Below are positions 9,352 to 18,851 of a stretch of DNA of 64,000 nt, one piece after another; within the stretch, counting starts at the first letter, position 1; every line of letters starts with the position of its first letter. Both the position numbers and the translations under genes were made by a program. A model generated the notes under the pieces. The model made no database searches. It was not told the origin of the DNA and saw only the letters and a list, made by a program, of their open reading frames with translations. The DNA is taken from contig NC_017956.1 in the NCBI RefSeq assembly GCF_000264455.2, positions 913,501 to 977,500 on the forward strand. Reading direction: 5' to 3'. The stretch comes from Tistrella mobilis KA081020-065 (GTDB lineage Bacteria; Pseudomonadota; Alphaproteobacteria; Tistrellales; Tistrellaceae).

Positions 9352-10416
9352 ATGGTCCATGCCGGCGACCGGCGCGATCCGGTGGGCGTGGTCAACATCC
9401 TGGAGATGGCCCGCGGGCGCGGGCTCGATCCCGCTGCACTCGCGGTCGCGGGCGGGCTGGATGCTTTGCGGCCGGCCGATGCCCCGGTGCTGGCCTGGCA
9501 GGAACTGGCGGTGATCGAAGCGGTGCTGCGCGCCCTGCCGGACCAGGATCCGGCCCTGCTGGGGCTGGAAACCGGGCTGTGCTATCGCGTCTCCGCCTTC
9601 GGCCTGTTCGGCTGGGCGATGCTGACCCGCGCGGTCTTTGCCGATGCCCTGGCACTCTGGGCGCGGCTGCCGACGCTCGGCCTGTCATTCAGTGCGATCA
9701 CCGCCCGATATCCGCCGGGGGAGGCGATCGTCTTCACCCTCGACGATCACGGCCTGGTCTCTCTGCCGCGTGCGGTGCATCGCTTTCTGGTGGCGCGCGG
9801 GCTGGTCTCGACCGCCGTGCTCACCGCCGATCTGCTGGCGGCCCCGGTGATGCCGATGGCGGCAGGGATCGACATTCCGCCACCGTCGGAGGTTCAGGAC
9901 CGGGACCGTTTCCACGAGGTTCTGGGGCCGCATCTCGTCTTCGGCGGGGGCGGCGGGCATCGGCTGGTCTATCATGCAGCCCTGGCCGGTCGGCCGCTGC
10001 CCTTTGCCCATCCGGTGGCCACGCGCACGGCGGAACGGGCCTTTCTGGCCGAGGCGGCAAGGCGCGGCGTCGGCGGCCCGATGGCGGCACTCGACGTGCT
10101 GCTGCGCGACGAGGCCGGGCCGCCGGCCGATCTGGTTCAGGCCGCGCGGCGGCTGGCGATGTCGGAGCGGTCGTTGCGCAGGCGGCTGGCCGCGGCCGGA
10201 ACCAGCTTCCGGCAACGGCGGGATGCAGCACTGGCCGAACGCGCCCGGCGACTGCTGGTCGAGGGGGTGGCGGTCGAACGGGTGGCGATAGCGCTGGGTT
10301 ATGCCGATGCCGCCGCCTTCACCCGCGCCTTCCGGCGCTGGACCGGAGAGACGCCGGGGCGCTTTGCCCGGTCTCAGCCGCGCCGGTCGGCGATGACGGC
10401 ATCCTCGACGACATAA
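9352..10416 (+). CDS. AraC-family transcriptional regulator
   Basis: 354 residues with an N-terminal ligand-sensing domain of the Arabinose_bd type (about 20-205) and a C-terminal double helix-turn-helix from about 250. The second helix-turn-helix holds VAIALGYADAAAFTRAFRRW and is followed by TGETPGRFAR, the AraC signature. A GAGGAGGGGG ribosome site precedes the ATG. It is transcribed away from the dioxygenase gene across a 149-base shared promoter region, suggesting it regulates that gene and itself. Its last 43 bases overlap the convergent Dabb gene. Confidence 0.9.
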   Translation: MVHAGDRRDPVGVVNILEMARGRGLDPAALAVAGGLDALRPADAPVLAWQELAVIEAVLRALPDQDPALLGLETGLCYRVSAFGLFGWAMLTRAVFADALALWARLPTLGLSFSAITARYPPGEAIVFTLDDHGLVSLPRAVHRFLVARGLVSTAVLTADLLAAPVMPMAAGIDIPPPSEVQDRDRFHEVLGPHLVFGGGGGHRLVYHAALAGRPLPFAHPVATRTAERAFLAEAARRGVGGPMAALDVLLRDEAGPPADLVQAARRLAMSERSLRRRLAAAGTSFRQRRDAALAERARRLLVEGVAVERVAIALGYADAAAFTRAFRRWTGETPGRFARSQPRRSAMTASSTT

Positions 10417-10688
10417 TCGGCCACGACGCGCAGATCGCGCAGATGGCGGACGCGGGCGATCGATTCGGCATAAAGCGGGTCGGCCTTATAGGCGGCGAGG
10501 GCCGCCTCGTCGTCGAACTCGGCATAGACGATCAGGTCGACATCCGACGACAGCGCATCGCGCTTGGTATTCGTGCCGACCTCGAAGCGGCGGGCATGGG
10601 GAATGCCGCCCAGGATCGCGAGGCCGTCGCGCACCGCAGCGAGATCGGCCGGGGTCTTGGCGCTGAACATCACGATATGCCGGATCAT
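10374..10688 (-). CDS. Dabb (stress-responsive A/B barrel) domain protein
   Basis: A 104-residue single-domain protein starting MIRHIVMFSAK, with the family's dimeric ferredoxin-like barrel pattern (HIVMF near the start, RFEVGTN, DLIVYAEFDDEAALAAY, HP-like DPLYAESI and VRHLRDLRVVADY). Members are small cytoplasmic proteins of mostly unknown role. A GGAAG ribosome site precedes the ATG. Its 3' end overlaps the end of the convergent AraC gene by 43 bases, which is unusual for two real genes, but both proteins are clearly family members. Confidence 0.88.
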   Translation of the reverse strand: MIRHIVMFSAKTPADLAAVRDGLAILGGIPHARRFEVGTNTKRDALSSDVDLIVYAEFDDEAALAAYKADPLYAESIARVRHLRDLRVVADYVVEDAVIADRRG

Positions 10689-10773
10689 CGGGCTTCCTTC
10701 ACGACCGGGGGGAGGGAGGGCGGCGCGGCAGGGCGCCGGCGGAAGCTAGACCCGTCACCGGAATCCGGGCAAC

Positions 10774-10802
10774 AAAAAACCGCCGCTCGCGGGGAGGGCG
10801 GT
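10774..10802 (-). terminator. Terminator of rpsU
   Basis: Read on the minus strand, a 6-bp core stem (ACCGCC/GGCGGT, with further weak pairing inside) is followed by six T residues. It lies 89 bases beyond the rpsU stop. Confidence 0.75.
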
Positions 10803-10890
10803 CTTTCGTAACGGCAGGTATGTCATGCCGTGGGCCGGTTCGGCTTCAGGGCATGCATCCGGTCGTCGGGGCGCGGAACGCGCCTGCTGC

Positions 10891-11097
10891 TCAGAGCAGG
10901 CCCTCGCGCTGCGCACGCTTCATCGCGAGCTTGCGGGCGCGACGAACGGCCTCCGCATCCTCACGGGCGCGCTTCTCCGACGGCTTTTCATAATGCCGAC
11001 GCATCTTCATCTCGCGGAAGATGCCTTCACGCTGCATCTTCTTCTTCAGCGCGCGAAGCGCCTGGTCGACATTGTTGTCGCGAACGATGACCTGCAC
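10891..11097 (-). CDS. rpsU: 30S ribosomal protein S21
   Basis: A 68-residue basic protein, [19 protein letters not shown] at the N terminus and a lysine/arginine-rich C-terminal tail, matching bacterial S21 in length and sequence. The start must be the GTG at 11097, because S21 proteins begin directly at (M)QVIVRDNNV; the frame is open much further upstream, but that region is non-coding. S21 helps the small subunit select mRNA starts. The upstream neighbour on the other strand is tenA, with a COQ9 homologue beyond it. Confidence 0.96.
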   Translation of the reverse strand: MQVIVRDNNVDQALRALKKKMQREGIFREMKMRRHYEKPSEKRAREDAEAVRRARKLAMKRAQREGLL

Positions 11098-11409
11098 CAA
11101 GTCTACACCCGTCTTGTCAGTCGATTGAAACCCGGTCCGGACGTCCTCCGTCCGGGCCCGTCGCGACGCACCGCGACAGATCACGACCACCGAAACCCTC
11201 GGCGACCATCGGCCGCCTTTGGTACCGGGGCGACGGATGAAAGTCAAACCGATTCGACCGTTGCGAAACGAAAGCCGGCACGAGTGGCCTCCCAGCCTCT
11301 CGTCCCGAGATCCCGACGGCGTGCGTGTTTGTTCGAAACCGAGTATAGGGGAAGGGGCCCACGCCGGCAAGGGCGTGTGGCCGGATCAGAAGACCCAGGG
11401 AGATGCCAG
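11098..11409. other. Shared upstream region of rpsU and tenA
   Basis: About 310 bases without a gene between two divergent starts. Visible features are a small hairpin at 11360-11377 (CACGCC/GGCGTG) just upstream of tenA. I looked for a thiamine-pyrophosphate riboswitch ahead of tenA and saw no THI-box consensus. Confidence 0.5.
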
Positions 11410-12081
11410 ATGTCCGCCAGCCCCGCCGAGGCGCGTTTCAGCCTCAGCCTGCGTGCCGCCGCCGAGCCCGACTGGAGCGCGGTCACCGGCCACCGCTTCA
11501 CCGACGAGCTGATCGCCGGCACGCTGGATGATGCGGTGCTCGCCCGCTATCTGGTTCAGGATCACCGGTTCATCGACGCATTCGTGGCCCTGCTGGGAGC
11601 GGCCATCGCCTCGGCCGACCGCTTCGAGGCGCGGATCCCGCTCTGCCGCTTCGCCGCCATGGTGACCAGCGACGAGAACGACTATTTCCTCCGGGCCTTC
11701 AAGGCATTGGGCGTGGACGAGGCGATGCGGGCGGACCTGCCCGACCATCCCGCGACCGCCACCTTCAAGGCGCTGATGGCCGAGGCGCGGCTGACGGCCG
11801 ACTATGCCTGCTGCCTGGCGGTGCTGGTGGTGGCGGAATGGAGCTATCTCTCCTGGGCCGAGCGAGCCGGGGGCCGCCTGCCGCCACGTTTCGAGCACGC
11901 CGAATGGATCACACTCCACGATAATCCGTTCTTCCGGGAGTTCGTGGGCTGGCTGGTCTCGGAGCTCGACCGGGTGGGGGCCATGCTGGATGATGCGGCC
12001 CGGGCGCGGGTCGAAGATCTGTTCCGGCGCGCAGTGGCGGCGGAGCGCGCCTTCTTCGACGCGGCCTATGCGGCGGCATGA
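11410..12081 (+). CDS. tenA: TenA-family protein (thiaminase II type)
   Basis: A 223-residue all-helical TenA/THI-4 family protein; characterised members hydrolyse aminopyrimidine breakdown products of thiamine for salvage. The segment YACCLAVLVVAEWSYLSWAE carries the cysteine pair at the position of the catalytic cysteine and the following acidic and aromatic residues of the active site. The ATG at 11410 has AGGGAG upstream; longer in-frame extensions cross the rpsU region and are not credible. It lies between rpsU and COQ9 rather than in a thi operon; the only other thiamine gene in the window is thiE near 59 kb. Function is inferred from family. Confidence 0.88.
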   Translation: MSASPAEARFSLSLRAAAEPDWSAVTGHRFTDELIAGTLDDAVLARYLVQDHRFIDAFVALLGAAIASADRFEARIPLCRFAAMVTSDENDYFLRAFKALGVDEAMRADLPDHPATATFKALMAEARLTADYACCLAVLVVAEWSYLSWAERAGGRLPPRFEHAEWITLHDNPFFREFVGWLVSELDRVGAMLDDAARARVEDLFRRAVAAERAFFDAAYAAA

Positions 12082-12163
12082 CCCGTTGACGGCGTAGCCT
12101 TGCGACGCTAGCTGATCTGGCATGGTGCCGCGACGACCATGCCGATCCTGAGGGAGACGGAAG

Positions 12164-12937
12164 ATGACCGCAGACGACGGACATACCCGCGACCAGACGG
12201 GCGCTGACGACGAGGCCGGGGTTCTGCCGCCCTCAGATACCGAAACCGGCGGTGCCGATGCGCCTGAAGCCGGCGTGCCGCAGCTTCTGCGCGATCGCGA
12301 CGCGGTGTTGGAACAGGCACTGCCCGATGTGCCCTTCGACGGCTGGACGGACGACCTGGTCCGCCGCGCCGGCCAGGCCGCCGGCTTCGACGCCGCTGCC
12401 ACCCGCCGGCTGTTCCCGCGCGGGCGGATCGATCTGATCGTGCATTTCTGCGACTATGCCGACCGGCGGATGGCGGCGGAGCTGGAGCGGATCGATCTGC
12501 CGTCGCTGCCGATCCGCAGCCGGATCACCACCGCGGTTCTGGTGCGGCTGGAGCAGAACCTGCCCCATCGCGAGGCGATCCGGACCGCGCTCGGCCTGCT
12601 CGCCCTGCCGCAGAATGCCGCCCTCGGCCTGAAGACGCTCTATCGCACGGTCGATGCGATGTGGTGGGCGGCGGGCGACACCGCGACGGATTTCAGCTTC
12701 TACACCAAGCGCGCAACCCTGGCCGCGGTCTACAGCTCGACGCTGGCGGTCTGGCTGGACGACAAAAGCGAGGGCTTCGCCGATACCCGCGCCTTCCTGG
12801 ACCGGCGGATCGCCGATGTGATGCGCATCCAGAAGGTCCGCGGCCGGGTGGAAAAGATGCTGCCCGATCCGCGCCGCTTCCTGCCCGGCGGCAGCCGCTT
12901 CGCCGGCCGCAATTCCCTGCGCATGCGGGGGCGCTGA
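12164..12937 (+). CDS. COQ9-family ubiquinone biosynthesis protein
   Basis: 257 residues. After about 45 disordered acidic residues, the all-helical COQ9 domain runs to the end, including FPRGRIDLIVHFCDYADRRM, WWAAGDTATDFSFYTKRATL and the VYSSTLAVWLDD segment, which are family landmarks. COQ9 binds lipids and assists hydroxylation steps of ubiquinone synthesis. Bacterial members were first named for being transcribed divergently from rpsU, and this arrangement holds here except that tenA is interposed. ATG start with GGGAGACGGAAG just upstream. Confidence 0.93.
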   Translation: MTADDGHTRDQTGADDEAGVLPPSDTETGGADAPEAGVPQLLRDRDAVLEQALPDVPFDGWTDDLVRRAGQAAGFDAAATRRLFPRGRIDLIVHFCDYADRRMAAELERIDLPSLPIRSRITTAVLVRLEQNLPHREAIRTALGLLALPQNAALGLKTLYRTVDAMWWAAGDTATDFSFYTKRATLAAVYSSTLAVWLDDKSEGFADTRAFLDRRIADVMRIQKVRGRVEKMLPDPRRFLPGGSRFAGRNSLRMRGR

Positions 12938-12953
12938 GCCCCTGCCCGACGTA

Positions 12954-14069
12954 TCAGCTGTTGCTGCGCGCGGTGCCGAGCCGGGTGACATGGCCCATCT
13001 TGCGGCCCGGCTTGGCCTCGCTCTTGCCGTAGAGATGCAGCTTGGCGCGCGGCTCGGCCAGGATGTCGCGCCAGCGGTCGATATCGTCGCCCAGCAGGTT
13101 TTCCATTTCGGCATCGACCAGCCGCGCGGGGTCGCCCAGCGGCAGATCGGCGACCGCGCGGATGAATTGCTCGAACTGGCTGGTCGCGGCGGCGTCGAAC
13201 GACCAGTGCCCCGAATTATGCGGCCGCGGCGCCATCTCGTTGACCAGTACCCGGCCATCGCGGGTGACGAACATCTCCACCGCCAGCAGCCCCTCCAGGC
13301 CGAAGGCCTCGGCCAGCGCCAGCGCGATGCGTTCGGCCTCGGCGGCGATGGCGGCCGGCACCCGCGCCGGCACCCGGCTCAGATGCAGGATGCCGTTGCG
13401 GTGCTCGTTCTCGGCCGGCTCGAAGCAGCGCACCTCGCCTGCGGGCGTGCGGGCGACGATCACCGAGATCTCGCAGCCGAAATCGACCATCCCTTCGAGG
13501 ATGGCCGGCCGACTGCCGATCGTCGCGAAGGCGGCTTCGGCCGCGGCGCGGATGTCGCCCTCGGCCGCGATGCGGGCCTGACCCTTGCCGTCATAGCCGA
13601 GCGTGCGGGTCTTCAGGATCGCCGGCCGGCCCAGCCTCTCGATCGCGGCCACCAGCCCGTCGACATCGTCCACCCGGGCATAGGGCGCCGTACCGATGCC
13701 CAGCCGGTTGACGAAATCCTTCTCGGACAGGCGGTCCTGGGTGGTCTCCAGCACCGTCCAGGCCGGACGCACCGGGCGCTTCGCCGCCAGCCCCGCGACG
13801 CTTGCCGCTGGCACGTTCTCGAATTCGAAGGTCACCACATCCACTGCGGCCGCGAAGGCGTCGAGGGCGGCCGCGTCGTCCCAGGCCGCGCGGGTCCAGG
13901 CATCGGCCACCTCGGCTGCCGGGCTTTCCGCTTCGGGGGCATAGACATGGACCTTGTAGCCCATCCGCGCGGCCGCGATCGCAGCCATCCGGCCAAGCTG
14001 TCCGCCGCCCATGATGCCGATCACCGAACCGGGGGCGAGCGGGGCGGGGGTGGTGGTGCGATCGGTCAT
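12954..14069 (-). CDS. purK: 5-(carboxyamino)imidazole ribonucleotide synthase
   Basis: An ATP-grasp enzyme that carboxylates aminoimidazole ribonucleotide with ATP and bicarbonate in de novo purine synthesis. 371 residues, normal length. The N-terminal GIMGGGQLGRM motif (about 18-28) is the family's nucleotide-fold signature; KTRTLGYDGKGQ (about 150-161) and VNEMAPRPHNSGHWS near 275 are ATP-grasp active-site segments. It follows purE by 41 bases on the same strand, so the two successive pathway steps are made together. Confidence 0.96.
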   Translation of the reverse strand: MTDRTTTPAPLAPGSVIGIMGGGQLGRMAAIAAARMGYKVHVYAPEAESPAAEVADAWTRAAWDDAAALDAFAAAVDVVTFEFENVPAASVAGLAAKRPVRPAWTVLETTQDRLSEKDFVNRLGIGTAPYARVDDVDGLVAAIERLGRPAILKTRTLGYDGKGQARIAAEGDIRAAAEAAFATIGSRPAILEGMVDFGCEISVIVARTPAGEVRCFEPAENEHRNGILHLSRVPARVPAAIAAEAERIALALAEAFGLEGLLAVEMFVTRDGRVLVNEMAPRPHNSGHWSFDAAATSQFEQFIRAVADLPLGDPARLVDAEMENLLGDDIDRWRDILAEPRAKLHLYGKSEAKPGRKMGHVTRLGTARSNS

Positions 14070-14110
14070 CGGGGTCGTCCGTACAGGGTGAGGGAAGATG
14101 AGAAGGCGGC

Positions 14111-14635
14111 TCAGGCCTGGTCGTCGACCGGTTCCAGCGCCACGCCGTCGGTCTGCTCGGCGCGGAAGGCTTCCAGCGCCTCCAGCACGGCGGCATCGTG
14201 GTTGGCGACCACGGCGGCGGCGAGCAGGGCGGCATTCTTGGCGCCCGCCTCGCCGATCGCCAGCGTGCCGACGGGGATGCCGGCCGGCATCTGCACGATC
14301 GACAGCAGGCTGTCCATGCCGTTAAGCGCCTTGCTCTGCACCGGCACGCCGAAGACCGGCACGCTGGTCTGGGCGGCGATCATGCCCGGCAGATGGGCGG
14401 CGCCGCCGGCACCGGCGATGATGACCTGCAGGCCCCGGCCGCGCGCGGCGGCAGCGTAATCGGCCATGCGCTGCGGCGTGCGATGGGCCGAGACGATGCG
14501 CACCTCGTGCGGGATGCCGAAACGTTCCAGCAGCACCGCGGCATGGCGCATGGTGGCCCAGTCGGATTGGCTGCCCATCACGATGCCGACCAGGGGCGCG
14601 GTGGTGGCGGGTGTTCCGGCGGGCGTTCCGGTCAT
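14111..14635 (-). CDS. purE: N5-carboxyaminoimidazole ribonucleotide mutase
   Basis: A 174-residue class I PurE that moves the carboxylate made by PurK onto carbon 4 of the imidazole ring. [35 protein letters not shown] and [21 protein letters not shown] are the classic octameric PurE segments. I start at the ATG at 14635, which has AAGGA upstream; the frame remains open for about 2.7 kb further, antisense to real genes, and that extension is spurious. Confidence 0.96.
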   Translation of the reverse strand: MTGTPAGTPATTAPLVGIVMGSQSDWATMRHAAVLLERFGIPHEVRIVSAHRTPQRMADYAAAARGRGLQVIIAGAGGAAHLPGMIAAQTSVPVFGVPVQSKALNGMDSLLSIVQMPAGIPVGTLAIGEAGAKNAALLAAAVVANHDAAVLEALEAFRAEQTDGVALEPVDDQA

Positions 14636-14818
14636 GAAGCCTGGTCCTTCTGTCTCTGGCGGATCGGGCCGGCGCGGCTGCCGGACCTTCAGGAGGGATC
14701 GGGGGCCGCGGATCATACAAACACCGCCCGGCCGTGTATACTCGCGCCGACGCATAAGCCCAGCGCGCCGCCCTCCCCAGCACGCTCTCTCCCAAGACAT
14801 TGCCGGAAGATGCGCATC

Positions 14819-15406
14819 ATGCCCAGCCCCGTGCCTGCACCCTCCACGCCGCAGACCCCCCTCGGCCGCCATGCCCATGCGGTCTATGGCCGGCCGTCGG
14901 CGCGGGAGGTCTGCCTTGAGGCCCAGGACGGCCATGGCGCCGATGTGGTGCTGATCCTGGCCTTCCACCATGCCGCTGCGACCGGCCGCCGGCTGGACGC
15001 GCATGGCATTGCGGCGCTGGATGCCGCAGCCGCCGGTTGGCGGGCCGAGGTGGTGCGGCCGCTGCGCGCCCTGCGCCGTCGGCTGCGCGGCGATGCCCCG
15101 GTCATGGCCGGCATGGCGGCGGATCGTGCCCGGGCGATCGGCGACGGCCTGCTCGCCCAGGAGATCGCGGCAGAGACCGCCATGCTCGATGCCCTGGCGC
15201 CGGTGTTGGACGGCCTCGCCCGGCCGCTCGGCGCGGGGGAAGACGGCCGCACCGCCTTTGCCCGCATGCTGAATCTGTATGGGGTGCTGCTGGTGGCCCT
15301 GCCCGACGGCTGGACCCGGGTGCGGGACGGGCTGGTGGCCAGCATGGGGCCCGCCATTCCGCGGGGGGAGAGCATTCCGCGGGAGGAGGCCGGCGACCGC
15401 GCTTGA
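14819..15406 (+). CDS. TIGR02444-family protein (DUF2390)
   Basis: A 195-residue helical protein of unknown role. The [28 protein letters not shown] segment, split around residues 20-48, and the [16 protein letters not shown] segment near 76 identify the TIGR02444 family found in proteobacteria. Two in-frame ATG codons occur; I favour 14819 because GGAAG lies nine bases upstream of it, while the earlier ATG at 14810 touches that sequence. It is divergent from purE. No motif indicates catalysis. Confidence 0.75.
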   Translation: MPSPVPAPSTPQTPLGRHAHAVYGRPSAREVCLEAQDGHGADVVLILAFHHAAATGRRLDAHGIAALDAAAAGWRAEVVRPLRALRRRLRGDAPVMAGMAADRARAIGDGLLAQEIAAETAMLDALAPVLDGLARPLGAGEDGRTAFARMLNLYGVLLVALPDGWTRVRDGLVASMGPAIPRGESIPREEAGDRA

Positions 15407-15508
15407 TCCCGGACCGGGCCGGCCCATCTTCTTCCACTTCCGGGCGTTCTGCCTGCCGCTCGTGCCTGCCGCATCCCCGCCTCCCGTGCTGACGAGGATC
15501 GCCCCGAG

Positions 15509-17239
15509 GTGAGACAGCCCCCCACAAGCTTCGCAGCCGGCCTTGCCCGCCTGCTGCTGGTCTGGATCCTGGCCGGCCTGCTGGTCAACATGCCGGCGCG
15601 CTTCGATGCCTGGTTCACGCCGGCCCATTTCCGCCTGTCGGTCGAGGTGGCGGCGGTCATCCTGCTCGCCCTGGCCCTGCCGGGGGGCTTTCCCGTCAGC
15701 CGCGGCAGCAACCTGGCCCGCAGCCCGGCACAGGCCGAACGCTGGCTGCCGGGTTTCCTGCTCCGGCTGGCGGCGGCCGGTCTGGCGGCGCTGGTGCTGC
15801 TGAGGGGCGCCGATCTGGTCGCCCATGCCGCCGCGGGCCGGCCGCTCGATCTCGGTCGCGATCTCTATCTGATGCCGGCGCTCTGGGATGTGCTGGCGGG
15901 TGATCCGGCGCGGCTCGCCGTCGTGCTCGGCTTCTGGATCCTGCCGGCGGTGGCGGTCTATCTGCTGGCGCGGCGCGGCCAGATCCTGGCCCGGCGCCAT
16001 CTGACCGGCGGCCGTCGCCCCGCGATGACCGTCGCGGTGCTGGGCGGCATGCTGGCGCTGGGCCAGGTGGTCGGGGCCGCCAGCCAGACCGGCGGGCCGG
16101 TGGGGGCGGGGGCGCTGCGGCTCGCCGCCTTCCAGGCCGATGCGTTGAAGGCACGGGCCCGGATCGAGGCGGAGCTTGCCGCGGCGGTGGCGGATGATCC
16201 CGCAGCTCACCTGCCGGGGCCGGCCCTGTTTCCGCGGCTGAGCGGCCGCGACGTGAACCTGTTCTTCATGGAAAGCTATGGCTGGTCGGCCCATCACGAT
16301 CCGCGGATCCGCTATGCGGTGGGCCGGCGGCTGGCGGATCTGGGGCACAGGCTCGATGCCGCGGGCTTCCGGGTGGTGAGCGGCTGGCTGGACAGCCCCG
16401 TCGTCGGCGGCCAGTCCTGGCTGGCCCATGGCACGCTGCTTTCGGGCCTGACGCTCGACCGGCAGCGGGCCTATGACTATGCGCTCTCGGCCGGGCGCAC
16501 GACGCTGGTCGACCTGTTCGGCCGTGCCGGCTGGCGGACGGTGGCGCTGATGCCGGCCATCCGCGAAACCTGGCCCGAGGCGGCCGCCTTCGGCTATGAC
16601 CGGGTGATGGATGCGGTGGCACTCGACTATCGCGGCCCGGCTTTCGGCTGGCCGACGGTGCCGGATCAGTATGCGCTGGACCGCTATGCCGCCGAGGAGC
16701 AGGCACCCGTGGATCGGCCGCCGCTCTTCCTCGAATTCGCCATGATCACCAGCCATCACCCCTGGGGGCCGCTGCCGCCGCTGCTCGACGACTGGTCGAT
16801 GGCGGGCGCCGCCGGCGGGCAGATCTTCGAGACAGCTGCCCCGCCCGAGGGCCAGCCCTTTGCCCGCGACACGGCCGTCTGGGCGGAACGCTATGCCAAT
16901 GCGCTGGACTACACCCTGGCCCTGGTCGGCCGCTGGGCCGTGGAGCGCATGCCGGAAAACGCCCTGCTGATCGTGGTCGGCGATCACCAGCCGCCGCTGG
17001 TCACCCCGGCGGATGCCCCGCACAGCGTGCCGATCCATGTGATCGCCCGCGATGCCGGCCTGATCCGCGCCTTCCAGGCCGAGGGGCTGACCCCCGGTCT
17101 GACGCTTGCCGCCGATGCGCCGGTCCGGCCGATGGCGGCCTGGCGCGACCTGATGATCCGCGCCACCCGCGATGCCGCGCCGCCCGTCGCGGGCTTGCCT
17201 TCCGTCGCGCCCGGAGATAGCTTCGAAAATCGAAGCTAA
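15509..17239 (+). CDS. LTA-synthase-like membrane protein, alkaline-phosphatase superfamily
   Basis: 576 residues. The first half has about five hydrophobic segments (around 8-25, 42-62, 85-108, 125-160 and 175-200); the second half is a periplasmic sulfatase/phosphoglycerol-transferase fold. NLFFMESYG (about 249-257) carries the first metal ligand, [14 protein letters not shown] (about 300) the probable Ser nucleophile region, and VVGDHQPPL (about 490) the Asp-His metal pair. Such enzymes transfer phosphoglycerol or phosphoethanolamine head groups to envelope glycans or lipids. Start is GTG with GAGGATC upstream. The stop codon lies in a palindrome described separately. Confidence 0.85.
   Translation: MRQPPTSFAAGLARLLLVWILAGLLVNMPARFDAWFTPAHFRLSVEVAAVILLALALPGGFPVSRGSNLARSPAQAERWLPGFLLRLAAAGLAALVLLRGADLVAHAAAGRPLDLGRDLYLMPALWDVLAGDPARLAVVLGFWILPAVAVYLLARRGQILARRHLTGGRRPAMTVAVLGGMLALGQVVGAASQTGGPVGAGALRLAAFQADALKARARIEAELAAAVADDPAAHLPGPALFPRLSGRDVNLFFMESYGWSAHHDPRIRYAVGRRLADLGHRLDAAGFRVVSGWLDSPVVGGQSWLAHGTLLSGLTLDRQRAYDYALSAGRTTLVDLFGRAGWRTVALMPAIRETWPEAAAFGYDRVMDAVALDYRGPAFGWPTVPDQYALDRYAAEEQAPVDRPPLFLEFAMITSHHPWGPLPPLLDDWSMAGAAGGQIFETAAPPEGQPFARDTAVWAERYANALDYTLALVGRWAVERMPENALLIVVGDHQPPLVTPADAPHSVPIHVIARDAGLIRAFQAEGLTPGLTLAADAPVRPMAAWRDLMIRATRDAAPPVAGLPSVAPGDSFENRS
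17219..17237. promoter_or_regulatory. Perfect 19-base palindrome, candidate operator
   Basis: AGCTTCGA-AAA-TCGAAGCT is a perfect 8-bp inverted repeat with a 3-base centre. It overlaps the stop of the membrane protein gene and ends 57 bases before the nitronate monooxygenase start. There is no T run, so it is not a normal terminator. An HxlR-type regulator is encoded two genes on and could bind it; that link is inference. Confidence 0.45.
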
Positions 17240-17294
17240 ATGACACGGGGGCCATCGAAGGCCCCGGTCCTGAACGGGAAGGCAGGAACGCCTC

Positions 17295-18272
17295 ATGAAG
17301 ACGCGCATCACGGAACTGCTGGGCATCCGGCATCCGATCATCCAGGGCGGCATGCATTATGTGGGCTTCGCCGAGCTTGCGGCCGCGGTGTCGAATGCCG
17401 GTGCGCTCGGCATCATCACCGGCCTGACCCAGAAGACGCCCGAGCTTCTGGCGCGCGAGATCGCGCGGGCCCGCGAGATGACCGACCAGCCCTTCGGCGT
17501 GAACCTGACCTTCCTGCCGACCTTCCAGGCGCCGCCCTATCCGGAATACATCCAGGCGATCGTCGAGGGCGGTGTGAAGATCGTCGAGACGGCCGGCCGC
17601 AGCCCCGAGGCCTATATGCCGGCGCTGAAGGCGGCGGGGATCAAGGTGATCCATAAATGCACCTCGGTCCGCCATGCGCTGAAGGCCGAGAAGATCGGCT
17701 GCGATGCGGTCAGCGTCGACGGTTTCGAATGCGGCGGTCATCCGGGGGAGGACGACATCCCCAACATGATCCTGCTGCCACGGGCGGCGGAAGAGCTGAC
17801 CATCCCCTTCGTCGCCTCGGGCGGCATGGCCGATGCGCGCAGTCTGGTCGCGGCGCTGGCTCTGGGTGCCGACGGCATGAACATGGGCACCCGCTTCATC
17901 GCGACCAAAGAGGCGCCGGTCCACGAGAACGTCAAGCAGGCGATCGTGGCCGCGACCGAACTCGATACCCGCCTGGTCATGCGCCCGCTGCGCAATACCG
18001 AGCGCGTGCTGGCCAATGCCGCGGTCGACCGGCTGGTCGAGATCGAGCGCGAAAAGGGGGCCGACCTCAAGATCGACGACATCCACGATCTGGTGGCCGG
18101 CGTCTATCCGCGGGTGATGATCGAGGGCGAGATGGATGCCGGCGCCTGGAGCTGCGGCATGGTCGCCGGCCTGATCCACGACGTGCCGAGCTGTCAGGAG
18201 CTGATCGACCGGATCATGTCCGAGGCGGAAGGCCTGATCAATCAGCGCCTCGCCGGCATGATCGCCGGCTGA
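17295..18272 (+). CDS. Nitronate monooxygenase (2-nitropropane dioxygenase family)
   Basis: A 325-residue FMN-dependent TIM-barrel enzyme that oxidises alkyl nitronates; related proteins reduce enoyl groups or act on other substrates. [14 protein letters not shown] at the N terminus and [13 protein letters not shown] near 145-157 carry the FMN and active-site histidine region; [12 protein letters not shown] and [11 protein letters not shown] bind the phosphate. The gene is followed 38 bases later by an HxlR-family regulator on the same strand. Such pairs usually answer a toxic small molecule. The natural substrate is not evident. Confidence 0.88.
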   Translation: MKTRITELLGIRHPIIQGGMHYVGFAELAAAVSNAGALGIITGLTQKTPELLAREIARAREMTDQPFGVNLTFLPTFQAPPYPEYIQAIVEGGVKIVETAGRSPEAYMPALKAAGIKVIHKCTSVRHALKAEKIGCDAVSVDGFECGGHPGEDDIPNMILLPRAAEELTIPFVASGGMADARSLVAALALGADGMNMGTRFIATKEAPVHENVKQAIVAATELDTRLVMRPLRNTERVLANAAVDRLVEIEREKGADLKIDDIHDLVAGVYPRVMIEGEMDAGAWSCGMVAGLIHDVPSCQELIDRIMSEAEGLINQRLAGMIAG

Positions 18273-18310
18273 TATCCGGCCGGGAGGAGAGTACGCGGGA
18301 GGGGAGCACG

Positions 18311-18802
18311 GTGGCGCGGGAACCGCTCGATCGGATGAATTGCAGCATCGCCCATGCGCTCGACGTGGTGGGATCGATCGACGGTTTCCTGATCCTGCGC
18401 AACGCCTTCAACGGCATGCGCACCTTCGACGCCTTCCAGGACCATCTGGGCCTGTCGTCGAGCGTGCTCTCCACCCGACTGAAGCAGATGACCGAGGCGG
18501 GCATCCTGCGCAAGACCCCGTCGCCCACCGACGGCCGGTCCTATGAATACCGGCTGACCGAACAGGGGCTCGGCCTCTATCCGGTGATGGTGGCGCTGCT
18601 CCATTGGGGCGAGCGCTGGACCCCGGATCCCGGTGGCGAGCGCATGTTCCTGACCGAAACCGCCACCGGCCGCCCGGTGGCGCAGATGGCGGTCCGCTCC
18701 GAAGACGGCCGCCCCCTCCGCCCGCAGGAGATCACCGCCGTGGCGGGACCGGGGGCGGATGACAAGATCCGGCAGCTGGTGGGGTGGCGGCGGAGACCTT
18801 GA
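18311..18802 (+). CDS. HxlR-family winged-helix regulator
   Basis: 163 residues with a MarR-like winged helix at about 5-100 (the CSIAHALDVVGSIDGFLILR opening is HxlR-like, with cysteine at residue 11) and a C-terminal extension of about 55 residues. LSSSVLSTRLKQMTEAGIL is the recognition helix and RSYEYRLTEQGLGL the wing. GTG start chosen because GGGAGGGGAG lies just upstream. It probably regulates the nitronate monooxygenase gene with which it forms an operon; single cysteines in this family can sense electrophiles. Confidence 0.85.
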   Translation: MAREPLDRMNCSIAHALDVVGSIDGFLILRNAFNGMRTFDAFQDHLGLSSSVLSTRLKQMTEAGILRKTPSPTDGRSYEYRLTEQGLGLYPVMVALLHWGERWTPDPGGERMFLTETATGRPVAQMAVRSEDGRPLRPQEITAVAGPGADDKIRQLVGWRRRP

Positions 18803-18820
18803 CCGTTTCTCAGCGCTCCC

Positions 18821-18839
18821 TTACATTTCAACCATGTAA
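18821..18839. promoter_or_regulatory. Inverted repeat ahead of the Xre/RES operon
   Basis: TTACAT and ATGTAA form a perfect 6-bp inverted repeat with a 7-base spacer, ending 12 bases before the antitoxin ATG and just upstream of its GGAGG ribosome site. Antitoxins of this family repress their own operon by binding such repeats, so autoregulation is likely. Confidence 0.55.
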
Positions 18840-18851
18840 TGGAGGCACGCG

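Noticed and set aside
9051-10811. 586-codon plus-strand frame across the AraC and Dabb genes
   Set aside because: Shadow of the AraC gene in another frame, low-complexity Arg/Gly/Ala translation.
11098-11409. Thiamine pyrophosphate riboswitch ahead of tenA
   Set aside because: No THI-box consensus or expected stem arrangement seen.
14636-17353. Minus-strand frame that extends purE upstream by about 900 codons
   Set aside because: It is antisense to the TIGR02444 and LTA-synthase-like genes, has no family resemblance beyond purE, and results from the high GC content lacking stop codons.
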